The position numbers and the translations under genes were made by a program. 8,099 nt of DNA, taken from Lutibacter sp. GTDB taxonomy: Bacteria > Bacteroidota > Bacteroidia > Flavobacteriales > Flavobacteriaceae. The stretch covers positions 7,828-15,926 of the forward strand of contig NVVE01000013.1 in assembly GCA_002733285.1 (NCBI GenBank), in the 5' to 3' direction. Shown in pieces: positions 1-5,763 of this stretch. The notes beneath the pieces are model-generated. The model worked only from the letters and a program-made list of their open reading frames with translations, ran no database searches and was not told the origin of the DNA. The stretch's first letter is position 1; every line of letters begins with the position of its first letter.

Positions 1-518
1 ACCAATGTTATCGGAAAGTGTACTGTTCGCCATTTCTTCATCAAATCGTACGATGTGGCATCCAAAAAAAGCTTATTTTCTATTTCTTTCTTCGATAAAC
101 CTTCTTTCAAATAAAGTGCTTTTTTCTCAGATATAAATTGTCTCGAACGTTTCAAAAGAAAAGAACCTGTTAGACCACTAAAGATGCTAACTAACATTGC
201 AACTAGTGCTAACCAAGGTAAAATAGCGTATAGATGTATTCCTGCATGCACTAAAATGAATAGTGCACCGACCATAGATAGTATTTCATGTAATTTAAGC
301 AAAGGCTTAGGTTTGGGGGTATTTATCAATTTACGCTTTCGTAATGAATATATAAACGAAAGTAATATTAAAATTGTACCTATTATTCCTAGCTGGCGAC
401 CAACCCAAACAAAATTAAACAGATGTAATATAACATCAATAATAATCGTTGCTAAAATGAGTAAACCAAATAGGGTTATGAAAGGGATTATTTCTTTATT
501 AATGAGAGATGATTTCAT
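1..518 (-). CDS. Partial polytopic membrane protein, b-type cytochrome-like (C-terminus off the window)
   Basis: An open frame starts at the ATG at 516-518 and runs off the left edge, giving 172 residues. A TAA lies in frame just upstream, so this start is the most 5' one possible. Hydrophobic segments lie at about residues 11-35, 42-57, 79-98 and 99-123. A charged loop follows (124-165), then the start of another helix at KKWRTVHFPIT. Histidines sit where membrane b-haem ligands often do: H32, H77 (KLHE), H91 and H95 (VHAGIH), and H167 (WRTVHFP). The pairing of a VHxxxH helix with a later WRxxH helix resembles di-haem membrane cytochromes of the ferric-reductase or cytochrome-b type, but I cannot name a family. 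Two further cytochrome genes downstream in the window support a role in electron transfer. An antisense frame at 184-534 is only its shadow. Confidence 0.7.
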   Translation of the reverse strand, partial: MKSSLINKEIIPFITLFGLLILATIIIDVILHLFNFVWVGRQLGIIGTILILLSFIYSLRKRKLINTPKPKPLLKLHEILSMVGALFILVHAGIHLYAILPWLALVAMLVSIFSGLTGSFLLKRSRQFISEKKALYLKEGLSKKEIENKLFLDATSYDLMKKWRTVHFPITL

Positions 519-594
519 GTTAAAGCCTGTTTAAATTTTAATAATTTTGATGTAGCTTAAACTTTATTTTTGTTTCTTCAAATTTTCTATCATT

Positions 595-722
595 GCTACG
601 GGTTTGAATATGGCAAGTGCGGGTTTTAAGCACTAACTTTTCTGTTTATTACTTAACTTTATTTTATTATTCGTCTTTCGTTTAAGTACTTAAATCGCTA
701 TTTTTTATATACATCGTTGTGC
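595..722. repeat. Intergenic element ending in CGTTGTGC, beside the cytochrome gene
   Basis: This non-coding stretch lies between two minus-strand genes. It opens with GCTACGGG and closes with CGTTGTGC (715-722). Inside are a short hairpin (AGTGC 616-620 with GCACT 630-634) and a perfect 14-bp palindrome, TTTAAGTACTTAAA (681-694). Its closing end is the reverse complement of the GCACAACG that opens the element at 1350. It resembles dispersed intergenic repeats of flavobacterial genomes, but that is from memory and cannot be tested from one window. Confidence 0.35.
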
Positions 723-733
723 TTTCGTACTTT

Positions 734-1312
734 TTATTTATCTTTTTTCAATCCACTTACTATACTTGAAATAATTCCTTTTTGGTCAGTAAATTCTGCT
801 ATTAGTACGCCTGCCAAATGGATTCCAATAAAAGCTATCAGGTAGTAAATACTTAACACGTGGATTTCTTCCATTGGCTTTTTAAATTCTTTTGGTCCTA
901 ATTCTATAATGAGTCCGGTAACAAGCGAAACAATGACACAGAAATAAAATATAATATATGTCCATTTTTGAAATTTCATTTTTGTGGACAGGGTTTTATC
1001 AAGAGGATTTTGAATCTTCATATGTCCGAATGCAGGAAGTATCAAACGAATACTAAATAGTCCTACCAAAACATAACTAATGTAAATATGCCAATTCCAC
1101 ATTGGTTGCCTTATCTTTTTGGCTAAATCAATGAGTTGTTCCTGGGATAAAACCTGGTCGGTACCACTCAGGTAATCCTGTATGATAGCTGCCACATTAT
1201 ATTTATTCATCCACGTTAATCGCAAAAAAATTGTAATTAACAATAGAAGAAATGAAATAGCAATCGTCCAATGAATTATTCGATATACTTTAGAATACTT
1301 TGTATTTTCCAT
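734..1312 (-). CDS. Cytochrome b561-type membrane protein (b-haem electron carrier)
   Basis: This 192-residue protein has four predicted helices, at about residues 11-31, 73-92, 117-137 and 150-172. That is the layout of the bacterial cytochrome b561 / Ni-Fe-hydrogenase b-subunit superfamily, which binds two b haems and passes electrons across the inner membrane to or from quinone. Candidate haem ligands are H14 (RIIHW, a typical first-helix motif), H75 (WNWHIY), H151 (EEIHV) and H165 (GIHLAG). The loop at 32-70 is longer than in the second b561-type protein of this window (3270-3968) and would face outward. The start is followed directly by a short basic N-terminus and helix 1, as usual for the family. 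No Shine-Dalgarno site or clear TAnnTTTG box was seen. It lacks the shared operator found before three nearby genes, so it is probably regulated separately. Inverted GCACAACG-type repeats bracket it. Confidence 0.88.
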   Translation of the reverse strand: MENTKYSKVYRIIHWTIAISFLLLLITIFLRLTWMNKYNVAAIIQDYLSGTDQVLSQEQLIDLAKKIRQPMWNWHIYISYVLVGLFSIRLILPAFGHMKIQNPLDKTLSTKMKFQKWTYIIFYFCVIVSLVTGLIIELGPKEFKKPMEEIHVLSIYYLIAFIGIHLAGVLIAEFTDQKGIISSIVSGLKKDK

Positions 1313-1349
1313 AATATTTATTTTTACATAATGATTTTTCTTGTATGAA

Positions 1350-1400
1350 GCACAACGTTAAGTGTATGTTGCGTTTTAATGCAATATACATAGTGTTAGC
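1350..1400. repeat. Hairpin element GCACAACG...GTTAGC upstream of the cytochrome gene
   Basis: The element starts with GCACAACG and ends with GTTAGC. TGTATGTTGC (1363-1372) pairs with GCAATATACA (1381-1390), with one G-T pair, around an 8-nt loop. The outer ends pair imperfectly (GCACAACGTTA against TAGTGTTAGC), so nearly all 51 nt fold. With the mirror-image end at 715-722 it flanks the 734-1312 gene. The imperfect outer arms and AAC/GTT ends recall integron attC sites, but the consensus boxes do not match properly. Confidence 0.45.
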
Positions 1401-1433
1401 TTTTCGTGCATTTTTCCTTTTATAAAATGGAAC

Positions 1434-1463
1434 AATCCTTTCCAGAGTTAACCGGAAAGGATT
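1434..1463 (-). terminator. Probable terminator hairpin after the DUF6448 gene
   Basis: A perfect 10-bp stem, AATCCTTTCC (1434-1443) with GGAAAGGATT (1454-1463), has a 10-nt loop and lies 44 nt beyond the stop of the 1507-2151 gene. On the minus strand it is followed by GTTCCATTTTATAAAA, so the U-tract is short and slightly displaced. It fits transcription termination, but a regulatory or RNA-stabilising hairpin is also possible. Confidence 0.5.
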
Positions 1464-1506
1464 CATAAAGGTAAGAAATTAATACTCTATATTAATCCGT
1501 TCAATC

Positions 1507-2151
1507 TTAATGTCCCGCATGACCAGCACCGTGTTCAATAATATCATGAATTGCTTCAATGGTATGTGTGTAATTTACGTAAGCTTCAACATATTCCCTG
1601 CCTTGTTTTGTTGAATTGTCCTTAACTTTACTCAGTTGCAAAACTTTATCATATTTTTCACGAACTATTTTTTCAATGTGTTTGTTCAATTTTAGCAAAA
1701 ATCCACCTACATTGCCCACTTTAATGGCTTCATCAGTCATTTGAATAATCTGTTTTGTGCTTCCTGCTGGTTTTAGTCCTGTATAAGGTGCGCCTTCTGT
1801 TTCGCGGTGCAAACGTACCAATGTTTCAAAAAAATGTTTTTCCACAATTTCATAAACTTCTTTATCACCATTACGCAATTTATAGGTTTTATGAAACAGT
1901 GCGGTAATTTCATTTTCCTGATCATTTGTTATCCATTTAAGAACTGGATTGACATCATTTGTTTTAAGCGCCAAAACGGCATCTTTAATTACTGGGCCAT
2001 CATACGAATCGCAATGGGCAAATGTTGCCTGCGAAGTGAATAATAAGATGGCGAATAAAATTAACGGCAAGGTCCCAAATTTTATACTTCCAACAAGTCC
2101 TTTTTTATTGGATACTCTATCTTCTAAATGTTTTTTAACTTTTGTTTCCAT
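1507..2151 (-). CDS. Exported DUF6448 family protein
   Basis: This 214-residue protein matches what I know of the DUF6448 family, whose function is undescribed. The hallmark is AHCDSYDGP just after the export signal, with HFFETLVRLHR, GAPYTGLKP and GREYVEAYVNYTH further on. A hydrophobic signal segment (about 27-45) ends in ATFA, with predicted cleavage before H46. That would leave His-Cys-Asp at the mature N-terminus. The C-terminus is His-rich (H196, H202, H207, H211, H214), which suggests metal or haem binding in the envelope; that is inference. I chose the start at 2151. The longer frame starting at 2220 would begin upstream of the TAnnTTTG promoter (2194-2201) and its extra residues overlap the operator. 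The N-terminal extension before the signal is unusually long and basic, so a start further in is possible. The gene has its own promoter and shared operator and is probably monocistronic. Confidence 0.85.
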   Translation of the reverse strand: METKVKKHLEDRVSNKKGLVGSIKFGTLPLILFAILLFTSQATFAHCDSYDGPVIKDAVLALKTNDVNPVLKWITNDQENEITALFHKTYKLRNGDKEVYEIVEKHFFETLVRLHRETEGAPYTGLKPAGSTKQIIQMTDEAIKVGNVGGFLLKLNKHIEKIVREKYDKVLQLSKVKDNSTKQGREYVEAYVNYTHTIEAIHDIIEHGAGHAGH

Positions 2152-2193
2152 GATTTTACTATTTTTTAAAATGATTACTATTATATTCTTGTA

Positions 2194-2220
2194 CAAAAGT
2201 AGTATGGAAACATAGGGCAA
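2194..2220 (-). promoter_or_regulatory. Promoter of the DUF6448 gene
   Basis: On the minus strand TACTTTTG (2194-2201) fits the Bacteroidota -7 box TAnnTTTG. A -33 TTG (2218-2220) lies 16 bp upstream. Transcription should begin about 35-40 nt before the ATG at 2151. The shared operator abuts the -33 box. Confidence 0.65.
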
Positions 2221-2270
2221 TCGCTTTAAGCTATAAAGTGGGACTAATTTATTTGAAGGAAAAAGTACCC
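2218..2270. promoter_or_regulatory. Shared operator, copy 1 (DUF6448 promoter)
   Basis: The core at 2218-2251 reads, on the plus strand, CAATCGCTTTAAGC then TATAAAGTGGGACTAATTTA. It differs from copy 3 at three of 34 positions. CTTTA and TAAAG form a small inverted repeat within it. A degenerate mirrored half-site, GTACCC (2265-2270), lies 20 bp beyond GGGAC (2240-2244). GGGAC starts 39 bp from the end of the -7 box, as in both other copies. Confidence 0.7.
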
Positions 2271-2410
2271 CAGCATAAAGTAGTACCTCAATATTTTTGA
2301 TAAAATGAAGAGAAATTTTACAGAAGAGTTTGCAAAAAAATTCGTAAAATACTTTTTTTTAATATTGTTATATCTGTTGAAGTTTGTCCTTTATTATAAG
2401 TTTGGCTTAT

Positions 2411-2451
2411 AAAAAATAAAAACGGGAAATCTATGAAGAAATCCCATTTTT
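2411..2451 (-). terminator. Rho-independent terminator of the lipoprotein gene
   Basis: On the minus strand, AAAATGGGA (2442-2450) pairs with TCCCGTTTT (2419-2427), with an inner TC/GA pair and a 6-nt loop. The U-tract GTTTTTATTTTTT follows. The hairpin begins about 40 nt after the lipoprotein stop. This is the best terminator in the window. The rest of 2271-2491 shows only AT-rich sequence. Confidence 0.7.
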
Positions 2452-2491
2452 AAAAATTTAAATCAAATACCAATAAAAATCAAACGCTATT

Positions 2492-2986
2492 CTACTTAAA
2501 GTATTTTATATACCCTTCTATATGTGTATTTATTTTATTAAGGCTGTATTTGCGGGTATCTAGGTCTGACGCCGCTAAACCATCAAACAAATCTTTCATT
2601 GGAACCAAATACTTGTGTAATTGATTATGAGCCTCACCTGTCATAGTACATTTTGCTATAATAGTTCCAAATTCTTTTTCTAAATTTTGTTTAACCGTCG
2701 CATAAGCCACCATATTATCTCTTTCTGAAAAAGACTTTATTAAAAGTTTCATATTATTAATTCCTTCGGTAGTTTCAAGATTAGCCTCCCATAAGTTTCC
2801 ATTATTTAATTGCAAGACTTCGTCCCCTGCATGTTCATCTGTTTGTTTAGTTGCAGGTTGCTCTTTTTGATGTTCATCTGTTTGTTCAGCTCCATTATTG
2901 CCATGTGTTTTTCCGGTTTTGCTGTCACAGGAAATCGCAAATACCAATACGGCGATTCCCAAAATTAATTTAATCGCTTTTCTCAT
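2492..2986 (-). CDS. Small envelope lipoprotein with conserved-looking Cys/Met/His cluster
   Basis: This 164-residue protein has a lipoprotein signal: basic start MRKAIK, hydrophobic core 7-17 and lipobox AISC with lipidated C20. D21 follows, but the +2 sorting rule of Escherichia coli should not be applied to Bacteroidota. Residues 21-55 form a flexible His/Glu-rich linker in which QTDEH occurs twice (35-39 and 48-52), encoded by a 17-bp direct repeat (2831-2847 and 2870-2886). The rest (about 56-164) looks all-helical and carries KCTMTGEAHNQLHKYLVPM (112-130), with C113, M115, H120, H124 and M130. Such a cluster could bind haem or copper, but no family name is recognised and no CxxCH haem c motif is present. 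The gene has its own promoter, shared operator and terminator, so it is monocistronic. Its partners are probably the co-regulated cytochrome and DUF6448 protein. Confidence 0.8.
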   Translation of the reverse strand: MRKAIKLILGIAVLVFAISCDSKTGKTHGNNGAEQTDEHQKEQPATKQTDEHAGDEVLQLNNGNLWEANLETTEGINNMKLLIKSFSERDNMVAYATVKQNLEKEFGTIIAKCTMTGEAHNQLHKYLVPMKDLFDGLAASDLDTRKYSLNKINTHIEGYIKYFK

Positions 2987-3039
2987 TTTTCTACTTATTT
3001 TATTTGTTATTAAAGTTAATATATTTTTAAAATATCTGG

Positions 3040-3066
3040 CAAATATAGTACCGATATATAGGCTAA
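3040..3066 (-). promoter_or_regulatory. Promoter of the lipoprotein gene
   Basis: TATATTTG (3040-3047, minus strand) matches TAnnTTTG. The -33 box is a weak TTA (3064-3066), 16 bp upstream, which suggests dependence on an activator. The leader to the ATG at 2986 is about 45-50 nt and includes an AT-only inverted repeat (3021-3035). Confidence 0.65.
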
Positions 3067-3130
3067 TCGCTTTAATTTATAAAATGGGACTTGTTTAATT
3101 GACAATAAAAGGTCCCAACTTTAAAGTTAT
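3064..3130. promoter_or_regulatory. Shared operator, copy 2 (lipoprotein promoter)
   Basis: The core at 3064-3097 reads, on the plus strand, TAATCGCTTTAATT then TATAAAATGGGACTTGTTTA. It matches copy 3 at 31 of 34 positions. This copy has the clearest outer half-site: GTCCCAACTTTAAAG (3112-3126) mirrors AAAATGGGAC (3081-3090) across 21 bp. Phase to the -7 box equals that of copies 1 and 3. Confidence 0.72.
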
Positions 3131-3269
3131 ACAACATATCTCTATAGAAAATAGAAGCGAATGTTATGAAACGAAAATTTTATGCTTCAATCAGCTGAAC
3201 AAAAGGTATTTTTATGAGTAGCACTCATTAACTATACTCTTCTGGCTATAGCCATATTTTACCGTAATT

Positions 3270-3968
3270 TTAATCATCATCATAGTCATAGTTTTCATTA
3301 TTCTCAATCTTATTTTCTTGCTCTTTTGGGTTAACTGGCAGGCCATAGGCTAAATAAGAAACATAAAAAGGAATTATAAGCCAAAGCACCAAAAATATTT
3401 TATGAAAACCATTTAATTTGGCATTTTTAGATTCGATATTTTTATATCCCGTAAAAATTGATTTAAGTGTACCCGTTTTCTTATGAAATAATGTTTCGGC
3501 CAAAATACCTAGTAAGTGGATGGCCACTAAAATTAAAAAAAGGTTTGCCGTTATTTCGTGTAATTCTTCAAGAGAATCTTCATTAATTCCAATATTTAAT
3601 ACATTATTCTCATTGGCATATAAAAAGTAACCTGACACGCTGCAAATTATCCCAACAAAAAATATACCCAACATAATTACAGAAGCTGCCGGATTATGGC
3701 CAGCAAATATTTTCCCTTTTGAAAAAAAAGAGTGTATAAATTCGCGCTGGCTTTTCAATCCTATTGGGAAATCTTTAAAAGTTGAATAAATTGGTCCAAA
3801 CAAACCAAATAAAATTCTAAAAAATATCAATACTCCCACAAAAGCACCGAAAGCAAAATGCAGATTGCTGAGATTGTCAAAATCTCCTAAAATAAAAGCA
3901 ACAGTGAAACCAACGGCTAAAAGCCAGTGAAAAATTCTTGTTGGCGCAGTCCAGATATAAGATGTCAT
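3270..3968 (-). CDS. Cytochrome b561-type membrane protein, operator-controlled
   Basis: This 232-residue protein has the four-helix core of the cytochrome b561 / Ni-Fe-hydrogenase b-subunit superfamily. Helices lie at about 12-28, 36-58, 94-116 and 134-158, with an added fifth near 190-210 and an acidic tail ending YDYDDD. Candidate ligands for two b haems are H14 (RIFHW), H37 (LHFAFG), H137 (ELHEIT) and H151 (AIHLLG). GHNPAAS (90-96), before helix 3, is typical of this family. It should shuttle electrons between quinone and a periplasmic partner, possibly one of the co-regulated exported proteins (inference). It lies 183 bp downstream of the AraC-family gene and has its own promoter and operator in that gap. 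The ATG at 3968 overlaps the stop of a 7-codon frame in the leader. A small perfect palindrome, GGCTATAGCC (3244-3253), lies after the stop and lacks a U-tract. Confidence 0.9.
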   Translation of the reverse strand: MTSYIWTAPTRIFHWLLAVGFTVAFILGDFDNLSNLHFAFGAFVGVLIFFRILFGLFGPIYSTFKDFPIGLKSQREFIHSFFSKGKIFAGHNPAASVIMLGIFFVGIICSVSGYFLYANENNVLNIGINEDSLEELHEITANLFLILVAIHLLGILAETLFHKKTGTLKSIFTGYKNIESKNAKLNGFHKIFLVLWLIIPFYVSYLAYGLPVNPKEQENKIENNENYDYDDD

Positions 3969-3988
3969 GATATAAAAAATTTGTACAT
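3965..3988 (-). CDS. Possible 7-codon leader peptide overlapping the cytochrome start
   Basis: ATG at 3986-3988 opens a frame encoding MYKFFIS. Its TGA (3965-3967) overlaps the cytochrome ATG (3966-3968) as ATGA, the usual geometry of translational coupling. It lies within the predicted leader transcript. Such a short frame can arise by chance in AT-rich DNA. A strong Shine-Dalgarno-like AAAGGAGG on the minus strand (in 4018-4025) is about 30 nt from this ATG, too far to serve it directly. Confidence 0.2.
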   Translation of the reverse strand: MYKFFIS

Positions 3989-4036
3989 TAAGTTACTCTT
4001 TTTTTTAATTTATAATTCCTCCTTTATAATAATTTA

Positions 4037-4063
4037 CAAATATAGAATGGAGAGGAAGATCAA
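4037..4063 (-). promoter_or_regulatory. Promoter of the cytochrome gene at 3270-3968
   Basis: TATATTTG (4037-4044, minus strand) is a full TAnnTTTG match. A -33 TTG (4061-4063) lies 16 bp upstream. The leader is about 60-65 nt, longer than at the other two operator-bearing promoters. Confidence 0.7.
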
Positions 4064-4115
4064 TCGCTTTAATCTATAAAGTGGGACTTGTTTATTTTAA
4101 TATAAATTGGCTCCC
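4061..4115. promoter_or_regulatory. Shared operator, copy 3 (cytochrome promoter)
   Basis: The core at 4061-4094 reads, on the plus strand, CAATCGCTTTAATC then TATAAAGTGGGACTTGTTTA, and is the closest to consensus. A weak mirrored half-site, GCTCCCG (4110-4116), lies 22-23 bp past GGGAC (4083-4087). It sits between this cytochrome gene and the regulator gene upstream of it. Confidence 0.72.
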
Positions 4116-4151
4116 GTAAAATAAATGCCCAATATTTATTAAAAATCAGAT

Positions 4152-5288
4152 TTAGGTTCTACTGACAGTAGCTTTGTATTGCGAAGGGGTAAGATTTGTA
4201 AATTTTTTAAAGATTCGGTTAAAAGCCGATTTTGAATTGAATCCAGAATCAAGCGCAATGCCCAAAAGAGAATAATTTTCAAATTTCGGGTCGTTTATTT
4301 TTGCTTTAACTTCCTCCACCCTAAACTGATTGATGTAATCGAAAAAGTTAAGATTGAATTTTTCATTTATAATCTGCGACAGATAATGTGCAGAAATCTC
4401 TAATTCAGTAGCCAGCTGCAGCAGCGTTAAGTTTGGATTTAAAAAAGGTTTAGCAGAAACCATTAAGTTGTTAAGTTTATCCACAAATTGCTTTGCTTCG
4501 GTAACCGTTAATCTTGAACTTGCATATTTAATTTTTGTCTCTTCAACAAAAACTTGTTCATTTTCCATGTCACCGCTAAAAATTACTTTTTGCTTTAAGC
4601 CGAAATAACCAATTAAAATTACAAAAACCGATAAGGACAAAAACAGCCCATCGGTACAGAAGGCCATGGAAAATAAATTAAAAACATGATGAATGACTGT
4701 AATAACAATTAATGACGTCCAAATAATGCCAAAAATGTAAGCAAGTTTTCTTAGCCAAATTAAGTCAATTTCTTCCGAAGAAGAAAAATTATTAAAAATA
4801 TTGAGATCCAACTTTTTAAACAATCGTATCGATAAGGCAAAATAAAATGACCCAGACAATATTGTTGCAATTAAAAAGAAAATAAATAAGAATGGTGGAG
4901 AAATATTTACTTGTGCATAATCCAATCGAATCGTTTCTGAAATATTTGGAAAGAATGAAATAGCTAGAAGATAGCAGTTAAAAAAGACAAATGGAGCAAA
5001 ATGGATTATGTTGATTTTATCGAAAATCTTTTTGTAAGACACCAATGCCAAAATGTAAAAAAATAAGAATACGCCATGCAATAAAAACAGCGAAGTAAAA
5101 CTGATGGACAACAATTTAAAATGAATAAATAATTCATGGGAATAAAAGGAATAAACGCCAATAAACAGCCCCAAATACAACAACCACAAAATTAATATAT
5201 TGTCGTGCAATTCTCTGGGTTTTTTCTGAAACAATAAAATTGCAAAAAAGAATGCATTAAACGCCGCTATTAAAAAAATGAATTTCAT
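4152..5288 (-). CDS. Membrane-anchored AraC-family transcriptional regulator
   Basis: This 378-residue protein joins a polytopic N-terminal half to an AraC/XylS DNA-binding domain. About seven helices are predicted, at roughly 2-20, 31-50, 57-84, 95-113, 130-155, 180-205 and 212-232. A cytosolic linker (233-270) follows. The DNA-binding domain spans about 272-375: the first helix-turn-helix is near LTLLQLATELEISAHYLSQI (287-306), and the second, with its conserved end, covers LLGIALDSGFNSKSAFNRIF (341-360) and LTPSQYK (366-372). Such regulators sense a signal at or in the membrane and usually activate nearby genes. Here three downstream promoters share an operator abutting the -33 box, which fits activation by this protein (inference). 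Its own upstream region lacks that operator. An AT-rich 7-bp hairpin (4120-4140) after the stop is a weak terminator at best. Confidence 0.9.
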   Translation of the reverse strand: MKFIFLIAAFNAFFFAILLFQKKPRELHDNILILWLLYLGLFIGVYSFYSHELFIHFKLLSISFTSLFLLHGVFLFFYILALVSYKKIFDKINIIHFAPFVFFNCYLLAISFFPNISETIRLDYAQVNISPPFLFIFFLIATILSGSFYFALSIRLFKKLDLNIFNNFSSSEEIDLIWLRKLAYIFGIIWTSLIVITVIHHVFNLFSMAFCTDGLFLSLSVFVILIGYFGLKQKVIFSGDMENEQVFVEETKIKYASSRLTVTEAKQFVDKLNNLMVSAKPFLNPNLTLLQLATELEISAHYLSQIINEKFNLNFFDYINQFRVEEVKAKINDPKFENYSLLGIALDSGFNSKSAFNRIFKKFTNLTPSQYKATVSRT

Positions 5289-5316
5289 CTATGAATTAGA
5301 ATCTTTAAATTATTTT

Positions 5317-5664
5317 TCAAAAATATAACTTTTTTTTTACTCCATACTGCTTCGCCAACTCAATCATATGTTTTGTGCCTTTGCTTTTTCCATCCCAAAA
5401 GGCAATTAGAGCATCTGCATAATTTGCCATTTGTTCATTTCGCTTTGGACCTGCTGCTCTTCCAAATCTTTTCCAGTCTGCAGGGAATTTCGTTAGTAAA
5501 AATCCTTTTTCAACTGCATATTTTTCTCCAAGTAAGTCGGCTCCTTTGTAGTAAGCTCCGCTTACGATTTCAACATCGGTTTGATCCTGAAGAATGTTGT
5601 CACAAATTTCACATAGTTTTTTGTAGTCGGTGAAGTTTCGACTTCCGGCAATTATTAGTTTCAT
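5317..5664 (-). CDS. SLOG-type nucleotide-binding protein, DUF2493 family (YpsA-related)
   Basis: This complete single-domain protein of 115 residues has a Rossmann-like SLOG fold related to YpsA and DprA. It begins MKLIIAGSRNF, the family's first strand and glycine-rich turn (GSRNF 7-11). SGAYYKGAD (35-43) stands where members usually have SGGAxGAD. GPKRNEQM (72-79) and AFWDGKSKGT (88-97) are the other hallmark motifs. Related SLOG domains are thought to bind nucleotide-derived ligands, and stand-alone members are common in phages, plasmids and integrative elements, which suits its neighbours. Its stop lies 28 bp from the AraC start, so read-through into that gene is possible. A TATTTTTG box (5318-5325) overlapping its stop may give the regulator a promoter, but no matching -33 box is seen. 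The immediate upstream region holds two hairpin repeats. Confidence 0.85.
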   Translation of the reverse strand: MKLIIAGSRNFTDYKKLCEICDNILQDQTDVEIVSGAYYKGADLLGEKYAVEKGFLLTKFPADWKRFGRAAGPKRNEQMANYADALIAFWDGKSKGTKHMIELAKQYGVKKKLYF

Positions 5665-5684
5665 AGTGTTTTTCGGTTTATGAT

Positions 5685-5751
5685 GATGAGACCCTGAAAC
5701 TAGTTCAGGGTGACGTTTTTCGATGAGATACCCAGTTAATCTGGGGATGAC
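5685..5751. repeat. Two tandem GATGAGA-hairpin-TGAC repeats
   Basis: Unit one (5685-5715) has stem ACCCTGAA (5691-5698) with TTCAGGGT (5704-5711). Unit two (5722-5751) has stem CCCAG (5731-5735) with CTGGG (5741-5745). Both begin GATGAGA, end in TGAC, and are followed by T-runs on the plus strand. They belong to the abundant palindromic repeat of Bacteroidota genomes that reads HPELVSGS when translated. They are unlikely to be terminators, since the T-runs lie on the strand without genes here. Confidence 0.7.
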
Positions 5752-5763
5752 TTTTTTGTGATT

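Noticed and set aside
595..1400. Integron attC sites
   Set aside because: The AAC/GTT ends and folded arms are suggestive, but the consensus boxes do not match, the two elements are inverted rather than direct, and no integrase is visible.
2152..2220. N-terminal extension of the DUF6448 gene from the ATG at 2220
   Set aside because: It would begin upstream of the TAnnTTTG promoter box and spans the promoter; the ATG at 2151 fits the expected transcript.
3214..3253. Terminator after the cytochrome gene (ATGAGT/ACTCAT hairpin and GGCTATAGCC palindrome)
   Set aside because: Stems are short with minimal or no loop, and neither is followed by a proper U-tract on the minus strand.
5318..5344. Dedicated promoter for the AraC gene (TATTTTTG at 5318-5325)
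   Set aside because: The -7 box fits, but no TTG is at the expected 16-bp spacing, and T-rich matches are common in this DNA.
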